A DNA stretch of 35,562 nucleotides, from the NCBI GenBank assembly GCA_016929495.1, contig JAFGIS010000240.1, forward strand, positions 1 through 35,562, read 5' to 3'. Made by a program: the position numbers and the translations under genes. Below are positions 1-7,055 of this stretch, piece by piece; the first letter of the stretch is position 1, and each line of letters begins with the position of its first letter. This stretch comes from Polyangiaceae bacterium. GTDB lineage: Bacteria; Myxococcota_A; Polyangia; Polyangiales; Polyangiaceae. Below the pieces are notes generated by a model that did not search any database, was not told where the DNA came from, and saw only the letters and a list, made by a program, of their open reading frames with translations.

Positions 1-101
1 AGTGGTTCACCGGATGGTTCGGCGCCCAGGACAACCCCAACGTCACCTACGCTCAGACGAATTGCCCGGACGAGATCACCAACAAGAGTGGGCTGAAGTA
101 G
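1..101 (+). CDS. 3' end of an unidentified protein (partial)
   Basis: The third forward frame is open from the window edge and ends at TAG 99-101. It gives 32 residues rich in aromatic and polar amino acids, including WFTGWFGAQDNPNV and TNCPDEITNKSGLK. The composition resembles the end of a secreted, folded domain, and the next gene is a xylanase, so an extracellular carbohydrate-active protein is possible. The fragment is too short to assign a family. A terminator-like hairpin begins 36 bases after the stop, which supports this being a true gene end. Confidence 0.55.
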   Translation, partial: WFTGWFGAQDNPNVTYAQTNCPDEITNKSGLK

Positions 102-136
102 GAGCGCGTCAACCCGGCCTCTCCGACGCGACTCAT

Positions 137-167
137 CTGATTCACCCCCGAAGGGGGGGAGCATCAG
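137..167 (+). terminator. Terminator-like hairpin after the first gene
   Basis: An outer CTGAT/ATCAG stem (137-141 with 163-167) encloses a CCCCC-GAA-GGGGG hairpin (145-149 with 153-157). It lies 36 bases after the partial gene's stop and upstream of the xylanase start. There is no T-tract, as is common in GC-rich genomes, so it may end transcription imperfectly or simply protect the 3' end of the mRNA. Confidence 0.5.
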
Positions 168-337
168 GCCGCGACCAAGACTACGCCGACGACGCCGGAG
201 TTCCAGACTGTCTCGGCGCGACGAGCCGTGCGAGAATCACGCCATGATTGGCTGCTAGACACGACGGAGAGCAGGGGGGTGCCCCAGCGCGCGACGGATT
301 CGAGCTTCTGATGCTACTATCCATCCTGAGGTCCGTC

Positions 338-1348
338 ATGAGCCAGCGAGGCACCACGCGATTTCGATCGCACTCCCATGTTTTCACAAGGTCGCACTGT
401 TTGGCGCTCCTTTGCGTTTGCGCCAGCGCTTCGGGCTGCGGTAGCAGCAGCAGCCAAACCAGCACCGGGGAGTCAGGGGGTGCAAACGCATCAGGCGGTG
501 CTGACGCCACGGGCGGTGGCGAGCTAGGCGGAAGTAGCACGGGCGGCGCTGGTGTCGGTGGTGCCGCCACGGGTGGCGACACGGCCAGCGGTGGTGCCGC
601 GACCGGCGGCGGCACGAATAGCGGTGGTGCTGCGACGGGCGGCGACACGGCGACCGGCGGTGCCGCGGGGGGCAGCGTCGATTGCTCGACCCCCATGCCA
701 ACAACGGGCGGCGAAACGTTCACTGGAGCTAGCGTCTGGGGTACAGCCAATGGCCTCAGTTATGGGATCTGGACCAACGGAGACGGCGGGACCATCACCA
801 TCTTCCCCGACGTGCGTGCGTTCAGTGCATCGTGGGACAACAGCCTGAATTTCTTGGCTCATCTCGGTTTGGATTTCCGCGGGGCCAACGCCAAGCCGTA
901 CGCCGAGCACGGAACGATCATCGCCGACTTCGTCGAGGAGAAGCACGGCGATGCCGGCAGCTTCTCGATGATTGGGATCTACGGGTGGATGCACGACCCG
1001 TGTATCGAATGGTACATAAACGAAGACTCGTTCGGTCGTTTGTGGGGTTCCGGCGATGTCACAGCCACCATCGATGGGGCCACGTACTTCATGTCCAGCG
1101 CCGAGACGACCGGGACCGATGGCGCCAATGCCTGCGAATCCGGGCATACGGGCCCCTGGACTCAGATCCGCAGCACTCGGCAGACGGCTCGTCAATGTGG
1201 GACCGTCACCGTGAGCGACCACTTCAAGGCGTGGGAGGCCCAGGGCTGGACCCTGGGGAACCTGACTTCAGTTCACATCAACGTGGAAGTCGGGGGTGGT
1301 GTCGGCAGCATCGACTTCCCGGTGGCCAACGTAACGACCAGCAACTGA
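338..1348 (+). CDS. Endo-1,4-beta-xylanase, GH11, lipoprotein
   Basis: This 336-residue protein should cleave internal beta-1,4 bonds of xylan at the cell surface. ATG 338 was chosen because GAGG lies 7 bases upstream and it gives a short Arg/His-rich n-region, a hydrophobic core (LALLCVCASASG) and a lipobox cysteine; an in-frame ATG at 311 is the alternative. After the cysteine comes a Gly/Thr/Ala-rich linker to about residue 113, then a GH11 jelly-roll domain. The family pattern is clear: SYGIWTNGDGGT, the YGW strand, CIEWYI with the nucleophile Glu224, GPWTQIRSTRQT, SDHFKAWEAQGWTLG, and NVEVGGG with the acid/base Glu317. Both catalytic glutamates are present. The residues after Glu317 (VGG) differ from the common GY, so substrate preference may differ. 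Surface anchoring is inferred from the lipobox. Confidence 0.9.
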   Translation: MSQRGTTRFRSHSHVFTRSHCLALLCVCASASGCGSSSSQTSTGESGGANASGGADATGGGELGGSSTGGAGVGGAATGGDTASGGAATGGGTNSGGAATGGDTATGGAAGGSVDCSTPMPTTGGETFTGASVWGTANGLSYGIWTNGDGGTITIFPDVRAFSASWDNSLNFLAHLGLDFRGANAKPYAEHGTIIADFVEEKHGDAGSFSMIGIYGWMHDPCIEWYINEDSFGRLWGSGDVTATIDGATYFMSSAETTGTDGANACESGHTGPWTQIRSTRQTARQCGTVTVSDHFKAWEAQGWTLGNLTSVHINVEVGGGVGSIDFPVANVTTSN

Positions 1349-1426
1349 GCCCGCTGCTTGCTCCGCCCTGCCCCCTACTGTTCACACACCAGTCGAACGC
1401 CTCGACGTAGCCGATCCGCGCGGGAC

Positions 1427-1509
1427 GCTGGAAGGCTGCGATGCCGTCCAGTGCGAAACGCCTGCTGCGGTAGCAAGAGTCTGCTCGTTGGACGGCATCG
1501 TCGTCCAGC
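1427..1509. other. Long imperfect hairpin, possible structured RNA
   Basis: CGATGCCGTCCA at 1439-1450 is perfectly complementary to TGGACGGCATCG at 1489-1500 (12 bp). An outer stem GCTGG/CCAGC (1427-1431 with 1505-1509) lies beyond an asymmetric internal loop of 7 and 4 bases. The 38-base terminal loop can form a small inner hairpin (TGCT/AGCA). The fold follows from the sequence; transcription and function are unknown. It lies 78 bases after the xylanase stop, so it could be a 3'-UTR element or a terminator without a T-tract. Confidence 0.35.
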
Positions 1510-1894
1510 CGGTCGGGCACCGGGGGTTCGAGTTCCGCCGGAGCGGAAGCAACCAGGATGCGCAGTCAGGAAAGGAAGAGCTCGGGTTCGTGTCGCTCTC
1601 GACAACTCGCCGCCAGACGTTCCGCGATGGAGCGAACGACGGCGGAGTCAAAGAAGAGGGCCCCCTCCGGACAGCCCCGCACACAGGCATGGCACCGCCT
1701 CCCGAGCCGGTAGCCGTGGCGCCATTCCCGCAGGGGACGCCGTAGCTCAACCCGGCGGCCGGACCCCGCAGCTACATGCCCATTGGCACAGCCACCGCCT
1801 CCCCCGTTGCCGCGCCCACTCGCCCGCGCCCACTGCGCCACCTCGGTTGCTCACCGTCTGCCGGTTCTCACGCACAGAGCCGTGTGCCAGACGT

Positions 1895-1910
1895 TGGCAT
1901 GCGTCCTGCT
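1895..1910 (+). promoter_or_regulatory. Possible orphan sigma-54 promoter
   Basis: TGGCATGCGTCCTGCT fits the sigma-54 consensus TGGCAYR-N4-TTGCW at every informative position except one (C for the first T of TTGC), with correct GG-N10-GC spacing. No plus-strand gene follows, and a chance match in GC-rich DNA is quite possible. If real, it would drive a short non-coding transcript towards the hairpin at 2068-2128. Confidence 0.2.
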
Positions 1911-2067
1911 TGGTCACCCCCGCACATGCACCCCATGGTTCGCGATAGACGGCAGCTGACCTCGTCGGGCTCTCTGACTGTAAGCGGCGCCGAGGCAAAG
2001 ACGCGGGGACGGTCAGGGACGAGGCTGCGGCCTGGCCCAGGACATCTGCGGCGCGAATCATGGCACA

Positions 2068-2128
2068 GGTGGCACAGCGGGTGTGAATCGGGGAGACGTG
2101 GCACGTGCGCCACACCCGCTGTGCCGCC
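2068..2128 (-). terminator. 18-bp stem hairpin after the MYXO-CTERM gene
   Basis: Bases 2071-2085 (GGCACAGCGGGTGTG) are perfectly complementary to 2111-2125. Two more G-C pairs beyond one G-T wobble extend the stem to 18 bp, with a 25-base loop that contains the palindrome GCACGTGC. It starts 12 bases beyond the stop codon (2141-2143) of the minus-strand gene, the expected place for a terminator or mRNA 3' stabiliser. There is no T-tract. Confidence 0.6.
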
Positions 2129-2140
2129 CCGGTGCGCTGA

Positions 2141-3173
2141 CTAGCAGCGGCGGCGCCGGCGCAGCATCAGGGCGCCGCCCAGCAGCACCGACAGCCAAGC
2201 GAGCCCGCCGCGTGTGCTCGTGCGGCTGACGGAGCAGCCCCCTTCGTCTTCGCTGCGGGACTTCGCTGGGGCTTCGGCCTCGGCTTCGGCCGCTGCGCTT
2301 GCGGCGTCGGCCGTATCGTCTGGACCAGCGGCATCGGCCTTGCCGGCGTCGTTCTGGCCGGGTGTCGTCGCCCCGGCATCCATAGGGTCAATTGGGCCCG
2401 ACGCACCCGAGCCGCCGGTCGTCGGACTTTGCGCGCCGTTTCCGCCGGTTGAGGCCGCGCCGCCGCCCTTGCCGCCCGTCGAGGTGGCCGCGGAACCTGT
2501 GCCACCGGTCCCCTGCTCGGGATCGGATCCAGCGTCAACCTCGGGGTCCGTGCCAGCGTCAGGCTCGGGGTCCGTCCCCGCATCGCGCTGAGTATCCCGA
2601 GGCAGCACCGCGATCCCGTCTGCTAGCTCGCCGACGAGCCGTGATTCGACGCGACGGCTTCGGGCCCACTCGAGCCAGCGTACGTAGCCGAGCAGCAACT
2701 GGCCGTCAGCGCCGGGCGTCAGGTTCACGAACCCGTAGTCGCCGGAGAACAGGCGTTCCGGTTCGCTCAGAGCGCCATCCGGGGACACGTTGCGCGACCA
2801 CATCGCCTTCTTGTCCTCGGCCCACGCGACCACGAACGACGTGCCGTCCCAAGCGATGGCCGGGACGCCCTCGGCGACCGGATCGGCCAGCACGAACGGC
2901 TCGGCCCAGCCCTCCGTCCTGTCGAGCAGCCGCCCCATCAGACCCTCGGTGTTGGCCATCGCTGGCCACGCCGAGGTACGCGCCGGTCGAGTACTGCAAG
3001 GACACAGGCGTGTCGGTCCCGACCGCCTTGGCGCTCACTGCGAGCGACTGGGCGACCCGACCGAGCTCGGTGGGCGTCGGTCCGGGCGCGGTGCAGGCGA
3101 GCGTGCCTGCTGCTGCGAACACGGTCGTCACGAACGAAGCGCGCAGCCAAGCGAACGTGGATGGTCGAAGCAT
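2141..3173 (-). pseudogene. Frameshifted lipoprotein with MYXO-CTERM-like tail
   Basis: Two minus-strand frames join into one gene. The first starts at ATG 3173, with GGGAGG 9 bases upstream, and encodes a signal peptide with lipobox GTLAC, then a region ending QYSTGAYLGVASDG. The second frame picks up at about 2955 with NTEGLMGRLLDRTEGWAEPF and AIAWDGTSFVVAWAEDKK. Removing one C from GGCCAAC (near 2950-2957) fuses them into a continuous protein of about 343 residues. The middle has the repeated hydrophobic YL-V/FVVAW strands of myxobacterial surface beta-propeller-like proteins. A Gly/Ala/Asp-rich linker follows, then a MYXO-CTERM-like tail: GGCS, a hydrophobic helix and RRRRRC. The broken frame may be a real mutation or a sequencing error. 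The second piece has an ATG (2959), but alone it would lack a signal peptide. Confidence 0.75.
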
Positions 3174-3333
3174 GCCTTTTTGCCTCCCGAGTGCACCGCG
3201 GCCGCCACAGGTACGCCGATGCGCTCACACGGGCCAGCGTCGCATCACCGTGGCCCTGGAAGACGAAGACCTCCAGCATAGCGCGCCCGCGCCGCTGGTC
3301 CAGCGGCCGCTCGTACGGGTCGGACGGATGCGG

Positions 3334-4962
3334 CTATCCGCCGTTGTCCAATGTGACCGTCACCCGGTCCGTCGGATAGGTGAAATCCTGGGTCGTGCAG
3401 ACGGGGTCCTGTACGACCTGGCCTGATCCGGAGTCGACGGTGCTCGAGCCGTAGCACACCTCGACCTGGTAGCTCCCAGGGGTCGCCGGAGCGGAGGTCA
3501 GGCACTGATTCTCTGGGTCGATGCTCCACACCTGGCCGTCCCAGGTCAGATTGATCCATCCGCTCTCCGTGCCACCGGTGATGTTGGCGGCCTGGCTGAA
3601 GGCTATGCCGCACACGCCGTCGCCGCTGCCGCACCTGGGCACGTCACAGTGGTCGAACAGGTCGACCCGCGCGCCATCCTTCGTGACGTGCAGCCACTCG
3701 GGTAGACCGAGGTCGCCCCCCGTTTGTACGTACACGTTTTCGGGAATGTCGGTGATGTACTCGAGCCCGAACGTCACCATGCCTTCGGGGCGGTTGTTGG
3801 CCACGATCGTGCCCGTGAACACAGTCCCAGCGACCCCGATTTCAACGTCGACCATGTCCACGCTGACGCCGACATGAGCAGCGAAGTCGACGCAGCCGAT
3901 CGAGCTCGCGGTGTCGACATTGCCCTGATAGTCCCAGTCCGTGTCGGTGCATGGACCGTCGGTGTCGGTCTCGAGAACCACGTACGGGTTGAAGTAGATC
4001 GCGTCCTTGGCCGTGAAGACGTCGCAGAACGCGCCGGGCTTCGTCGCGTCCGTCGCTTCCCATACCAGAGTGGCACACGTGCGCTGGCTCGCGTCGTAGC
4101 CGGTGACCGCATAGCGAATCGAGTTGATCGGCAAGCTGTAGAAGACGAGGCTCGATGGATCGAGCACCAAACGGTCCGCTGTGACTGCGCCGCCGCCGGC
4201 GCCCGCGTCCGATCCGGTGCTGCCGGCGCCCGATGGGCCGGCTCCGCCCGGCGCCGCGCCCGAGCCGCCGTCCCCGCTGCCGCCCGTGGTGCTCGGTCGC
4301 CCTCCTGTGCCGCCGCTGGTGGCCGGCGCGTTGCCGGATCCCCCCGAGCCCGACCTGCCGTCGTTGCCGCCCGTGGCCGCCGGAGCGCCACCGCTCGCCA
4401 GAGCGCCACCGCCGCCCTGGGCTCCGCCCGATGCAGACGGCGCCGCGCCGCTCCCGGCTGCGGCGACCATGGACGAGCCTCCCGTGCCGCCCGAGCTCGC
4501 TCCGCCGCTCGGTCTGCCGCCGGACGTCGAGGTGTTCTCGACGCCCGCCGAGCCCGCCTGGCCCAGATCCGTGCTCGTGGTGCTGTCGCAGTGACCGTCG
4601 ACACACGTCAGATTGGCCCCGAGAGCCGTGCACTCGGCGTCGCGCGAGCACTCCGCCGTGCACACCGAGACCGCGCTGCCGTCAGCGCAGCTGGAAAGCG
4701 ACTCGCAGACGGCCGGACCGTCGAATCCACTGCACGGGGAGCTGCTGTCGCAGGGCTTGGTGCACACGCCGCACAGGCACTCGAGCCCTCCGCAGTCCTC
4801 CTTGTTGGAGCAGCGCTTGAGCCAGTGCGTGTTGCTGTCCGTCCCGGAACCCGCCGTTCCTCCGCACGAGGGCGTCAGCACGAGCGCGCCGAACAGAGCG
4901 AATCCCAGCGGCAACCAAGCCCTTGTGACCCCGAGACCAGAACGGTTCATTCCTCTCGCCAT
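3334..4962 (-). CDS. Cysteine-rich lipoprotein, unknown function
   Basis: The gene encodes 542 residues. ATG 4962 was chosen because GAGGAG lies 8 bases upstream, overlapping the stop of the preceding gene; a longer frame to 5073 would run into that gene. Residues 14-33 form a lipoprotein signal (LVLTPSC, Cys33). Residues about 50-125 hold 14 cysteines in a compact disulfide-type region (CSNKEDCGGLECLCGVC). A Gly/Ser/Ala-rich linker follows to about residue 265. The last roughly 270 residues look like a folded beta domain with further cysteines, but I recognise no family. Only 5 bases separate it from the putative regulator upstream, so the two are probably co-transcribed. An envelope role is inferred from the lipobox only. 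Confidence 0.8.
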   Translation of the reverse strand: MARGMNRSGLGVTRAWLPLGFALFGALVLTPSCGGTAGSGTDSNTHWLKRCSNKEDCGGLECLCGVCTKPCDSSSPCSGFDGPAVCESLSSCADGSAVSVCTAECSRDAECTALGANLTCVDGHCDSTTSTDLGQAGSAGVENTSTSGGRPSGGASSGGTGGSSMVAAAGSGAAPSASGGAQGGGGALASGGAPAATGGNDGRSGSGGSGNAPATSGGTGGRPSTTGGSGDGGSGAAPGGAGPSGAGSTGSDAGAGGGAVTADRLVLDPSSLVFYSLPINSIRYAVTGYDASQRTCATLVWEATDATKPGAFCDVFTAKDAIYFNPYVVLETDTDGPCTDTDWDYQGNVDTASSIGCVDFAAHVGVSVDMVDVEIGVAGTVFTGTIVANNRPEGMVTFGLEYITDIPENVYVQTGGDLGLPEWLHVTKDGARVDLFDHCDVPRCGSGDGVCGIAFSQAANITGGTESGWINLTWDGQVWSIDPENQCLTSAPATPGSYQVEVCYGSSTVDSGSGQVVQDPVCTTQDFTYPTDRVTVTLDNGG

Positions 4963-4967
4963 GTCGC

Positions 4968-5939
4968 TCACTCCTCGCCGAGCTCCACACTCTGCCCCAG
5001 ATAGAAAGAAACCCGAGTAGCATGCTCGTCGCTCGGTGGATGTTGGCGGTTGTAGTCCGAGACCTTGTCCCACAGCGCCTGCACCGTCCGCCGCGTCGTG
5101 CCGAGCAGCTCGTACACCTCGCGCTCATGCGGGTGTCCCGGCTCGACCGTGAAGGTGAAGGTCGAACCGCCCATCTTGTCCGACAGCGAGGAGCCAGAAA
5201 GCCCTTGCCGGAGCTTGGTCGCGATGGCGACTGCCACCGTGCGGAAATGGTCGAGCACGGCCGCCTCCCAGCCATGCTCGGTCCCGAGCGGCAAGACCAG
5301 GTTCTGGGAGATCAGCTGTCCGTCCGTCTCCGCGACCCGCCCGCTCGCCAAGAGCTCGTCGAGCGCACGGCTCGCGAGCAGTTCGTCCACGCCCAGCGCC
5401 GGTGCCAACTCGCGTCGCGTCGTCGCCTCTTTGCGGAAGATCTTGAGCCAGGCCAGGTTGGCGACACTGTCGAGGCTCTCGGCGTCCATGAGCCTGCCGC
5501 GCAGCGACTCGCTGGTCGTCGAGTACACGGCGCGTTCGCCGGAGCCAGTCACGCTCACCAACCCGCTCTTGACGAGATCCTTCAGGACCGAAGCGACCTC
5601 GCGTTCGCCGTCTCGGGCAAACCGCGAGGTCACCCGCGCGCGCGTCGGCTGTTCGTTCTCGATGAGCTCCAGAACGGCCTCCCAGAGGGTGCGCTCCCGC
5701 ACGCTCTCGCTTTCCGCGAGCCGGCGCATCTTCTTCTGGTAGGAGCGCAAAGCCATTCCGAACATGTCCGCGGCCACCTGCTGGCGCACTCCCTGGGCCT
5801 CGATCTCGCGGGCCAGCTCGATGAAGACCTGGTCCGCCACGTGCGAGAGCGGCGCGCGTACGCCGGACGCCGTGGAAAGCTGGGCGATCAGCACGGTGGT
5901 TTGCCGCACGATACCGTCAATCAACAGCCTCAGATTCAC
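4968..5939 (-). CDS. Putative winged-helix regulator, myxobacterial type
   Basis: This 323-residue soluble protein starts at GTG 5939 with MNLRLLIDGIVRQTTVLIAQ. I believe this opening recurs in uncharacterised myxobacterial proteins, which supports the start despite no clear ribosome site. The first 75 residues are helical and include a helix-turn-helix-like segment (QQVAADMFGMALRSYQKKM). Residues about 85-145 look like a winged helix (RVTSRFARDGEREVASVLKDLVKSGLV then ERAVYSTT), and residues about 160-205 like a second one. The C-terminal part (MGGSTFTFTVEPGHPHEREV) has no recognisable function. It is followed after 5 bases by a surface lipoprotein gene, which it may control or serve. DNA binding is inferred from these helix patterns, not shown. 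Confidence 0.7.
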   Translation of the reverse strand: MNLRLLIDGIVRQTTVLIAQLSTASGVRAPLSHVADQVFIELAREIEAQGVRQQVAADMFGMALRSYQKKMRRLAESESVRERTLWEAVLELIENEQPTRARVTSRFARDGEREVASVLKDLVKSGLVSVTGSGERAVYSTTSESLRGRLMDAESLDSVANLAWLKIFRKEATTRRELAPALGVDELLASRALDELLASGRVAETDGQLISQNLVLPLGTEHGWEAAVLDHFRTVAVAIATKLRQGLSGSSLSDKMGGSTFTFTVEPGHPHEREVYELLGTTRRTVQALWDKVSDYNRQHPPSDEHATRVSFYLGQSVELGEE

Positions 5940-6241
5940 CCGTTGAAGCTACCGTGCTGGTGATGGGCCGGGTAGACGGCAAAAAGTTCGTCAGCGTCGT
6001 GCGCCTCCCAGGATGGGTCAGGTTCCGAACGCGGCTGCCAAACGAGCTGGCGGCTCGTCGCAGCCTTCGGTGCTGCGTCTAGCGTGGCGGACCGTTCCCA
6101 GCCGGGCCCTGTGGGCTCAAGTGCGCCGACCTCTCCTGGCCCGCGGACAGTGCCAGAGCTGGGGGGCCGGCCCATTTGCAGCTCTTGAACTGTCGCTCTG
6201 ATCTTGCGACATTGGCAAAACCCAAGAGAGGGGAAGCGACC
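5940..6241. other. Divergent intergenic region
   Basis: This 302-base gap lies between the divergently read regulator gene (GTG 5939) and the lipoprotein gene (ATG 6242). Short frames on both strands are not gene-like. TTGAAC at 6185-6190 followed 17 bases later by GACATT is a weak match to a sigma-70-type promoter for the plus-strand gene; I would not rely on it. Confidence 0.4.
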
Positions 6242-6985
6242 ATGGTTTCTATGCTGTCCAACACGCGATCCGCTGCTCACACTGCCTGCGCAACACGGGT
6301 GACCCACAGCCTGGTAGCAGGCGCTTTCGGCTTGGCCGTTCTGGCCTGCGGGAGCGCGCCGCCAGCCAACGCGCCCCCGGTCCAGCCTGCGCCTGCTGCG
6401 CAGCCCGCCGCCGCTCCCGCGGCGGCAGAGCCGCCGGTCTCGAGCGAGTCGCCGAGCTCCCCGTCAGAGTCTGCGACCGAGCCCGCCGCTCCGGCAGAGC
6501 CGCCCAAGGCTGCCGAGCCGGCGCTGCCGCGTTCGCCCAGGGCCCTTCTCGTGGCCCGCGATGTGGCCTTCCTCGTCGAGTACGACAAGTCCGAGGCAAA
6601 GACCAAGGCGGAAGCCGACTGTGAGAAGAAGTCCAAAGGGGATGAGGCGAAGCGCACCGCCTGTGTCGAGAAAGCCAAGAAGAACTTTCTGGCCGATGTC
6701 GTGCGCTTCGTGCAAAACGACCAAGGCGCCTGCACCGTCACGATCTACAAGCGAACCGGCGACAACCTGGCGGAGATCTTCCGCGGACCCGTGACACTCA
6801 CCGACGAGCCGCCGGACAAAGTCCGCGCCGAATTCGCGAAAGGCAAAGGGTCGCGGCCCCTGTTCCGGGGCGCAAAAAGCGGAACCATCCTCGTCCCGGA
6901 CGACTACAGTATCGAGATCGACGATCCTCTGCTCGGAAAGCTCTACTACTCGGCCAAGATCGGACTGGTGACGGACGGGGACTAG
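6242..6985 (+). CDS. Lipoprotein with Pro/Ala-rich linker
   Basis: This 247-residue protein of unknown function starts at ATG 6242, which has AGAGGGG about 8 bases upstream; an ATG at 6176 is less likely. A signal peptide ends in lipobox LAVLAC. Residues about 40-97 are a Pro/Ala/Glu-rich linker. The C-terminal domain of about 150 residues begins RALLVARDVAFLVEYDKSEA, contains a charged Lys/Glu helix with two cysteines (ADCEKKSKGDEAKRTACVEK), and ends in beta strands (GACTVTIYKRTG, DDYSIEIDDPLLGKLYYSAK). I recognise no family. An envelope location follows from the lipobox. It reads towards the ClC gene, 70 bases away. Confidence 0.75.
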   Translation: MVSMLSNTRSAAHTACATRVTHSLVAGAFGLAVLACGSAPPANAPPVQPAPAAQPAAAPAAAEPPVSSESPSSPSESATEPAAPAEPPKAAEPALPRSPRALLVARDVAFLVEYDKSEAKTKAEADCEKKSKGDEAKRTACVEKAKKNFLADVVRFVQNDQGACTVTIYKRTGDNLAEIFRGPVTLTDEPPDKVRAEFAKGKGSRPLFRGAKSGTILVPDDYSIEIDDPLLGKLYYSAKIGLVTDGD

Positions 6986-7055
6986 TGCCGCGTTTCATTC
7001 GAGATGATGGGATAAGGGGCGTCGGAGCTCGATGCGGCGTCCTCGCCCCGTCCCG

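Larger units (their letters stand above)
1349..2140. other. Gene-free stretch with inverted repeats
   Basis: No reading frame here looks like a gene on either strand: all are short, Arg/Pro-rich and overlap one another. The region holds a long imperfect hairpin at 1427-1509, a sigma-54-like string at 1895-1910, and an 18-bp hairpin at 2068-2128 that belongs to the 3' end of the minus-strand gene beyond. It may contain a non-coding RNA or decayed sequence. Confidence 0.5.

Noticed and set aside
1516-1550. A tRNA-like T-arm string (GGGGGTTCGAGTTCC)
   Set aside because: The T-stem has a G-G mismatch, there is no matching 5' acceptor strand upstream, and no D-arm or anticodon arm could be placed.
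1566-1841. A minus-strand frame with CHACVRGCP, reminiscent of an iron-sulphur motif
   Set aside because: Only three cysteines are present, the flanks are Arg/Gly-rich, there is no start signal, and no fold is recognisable.
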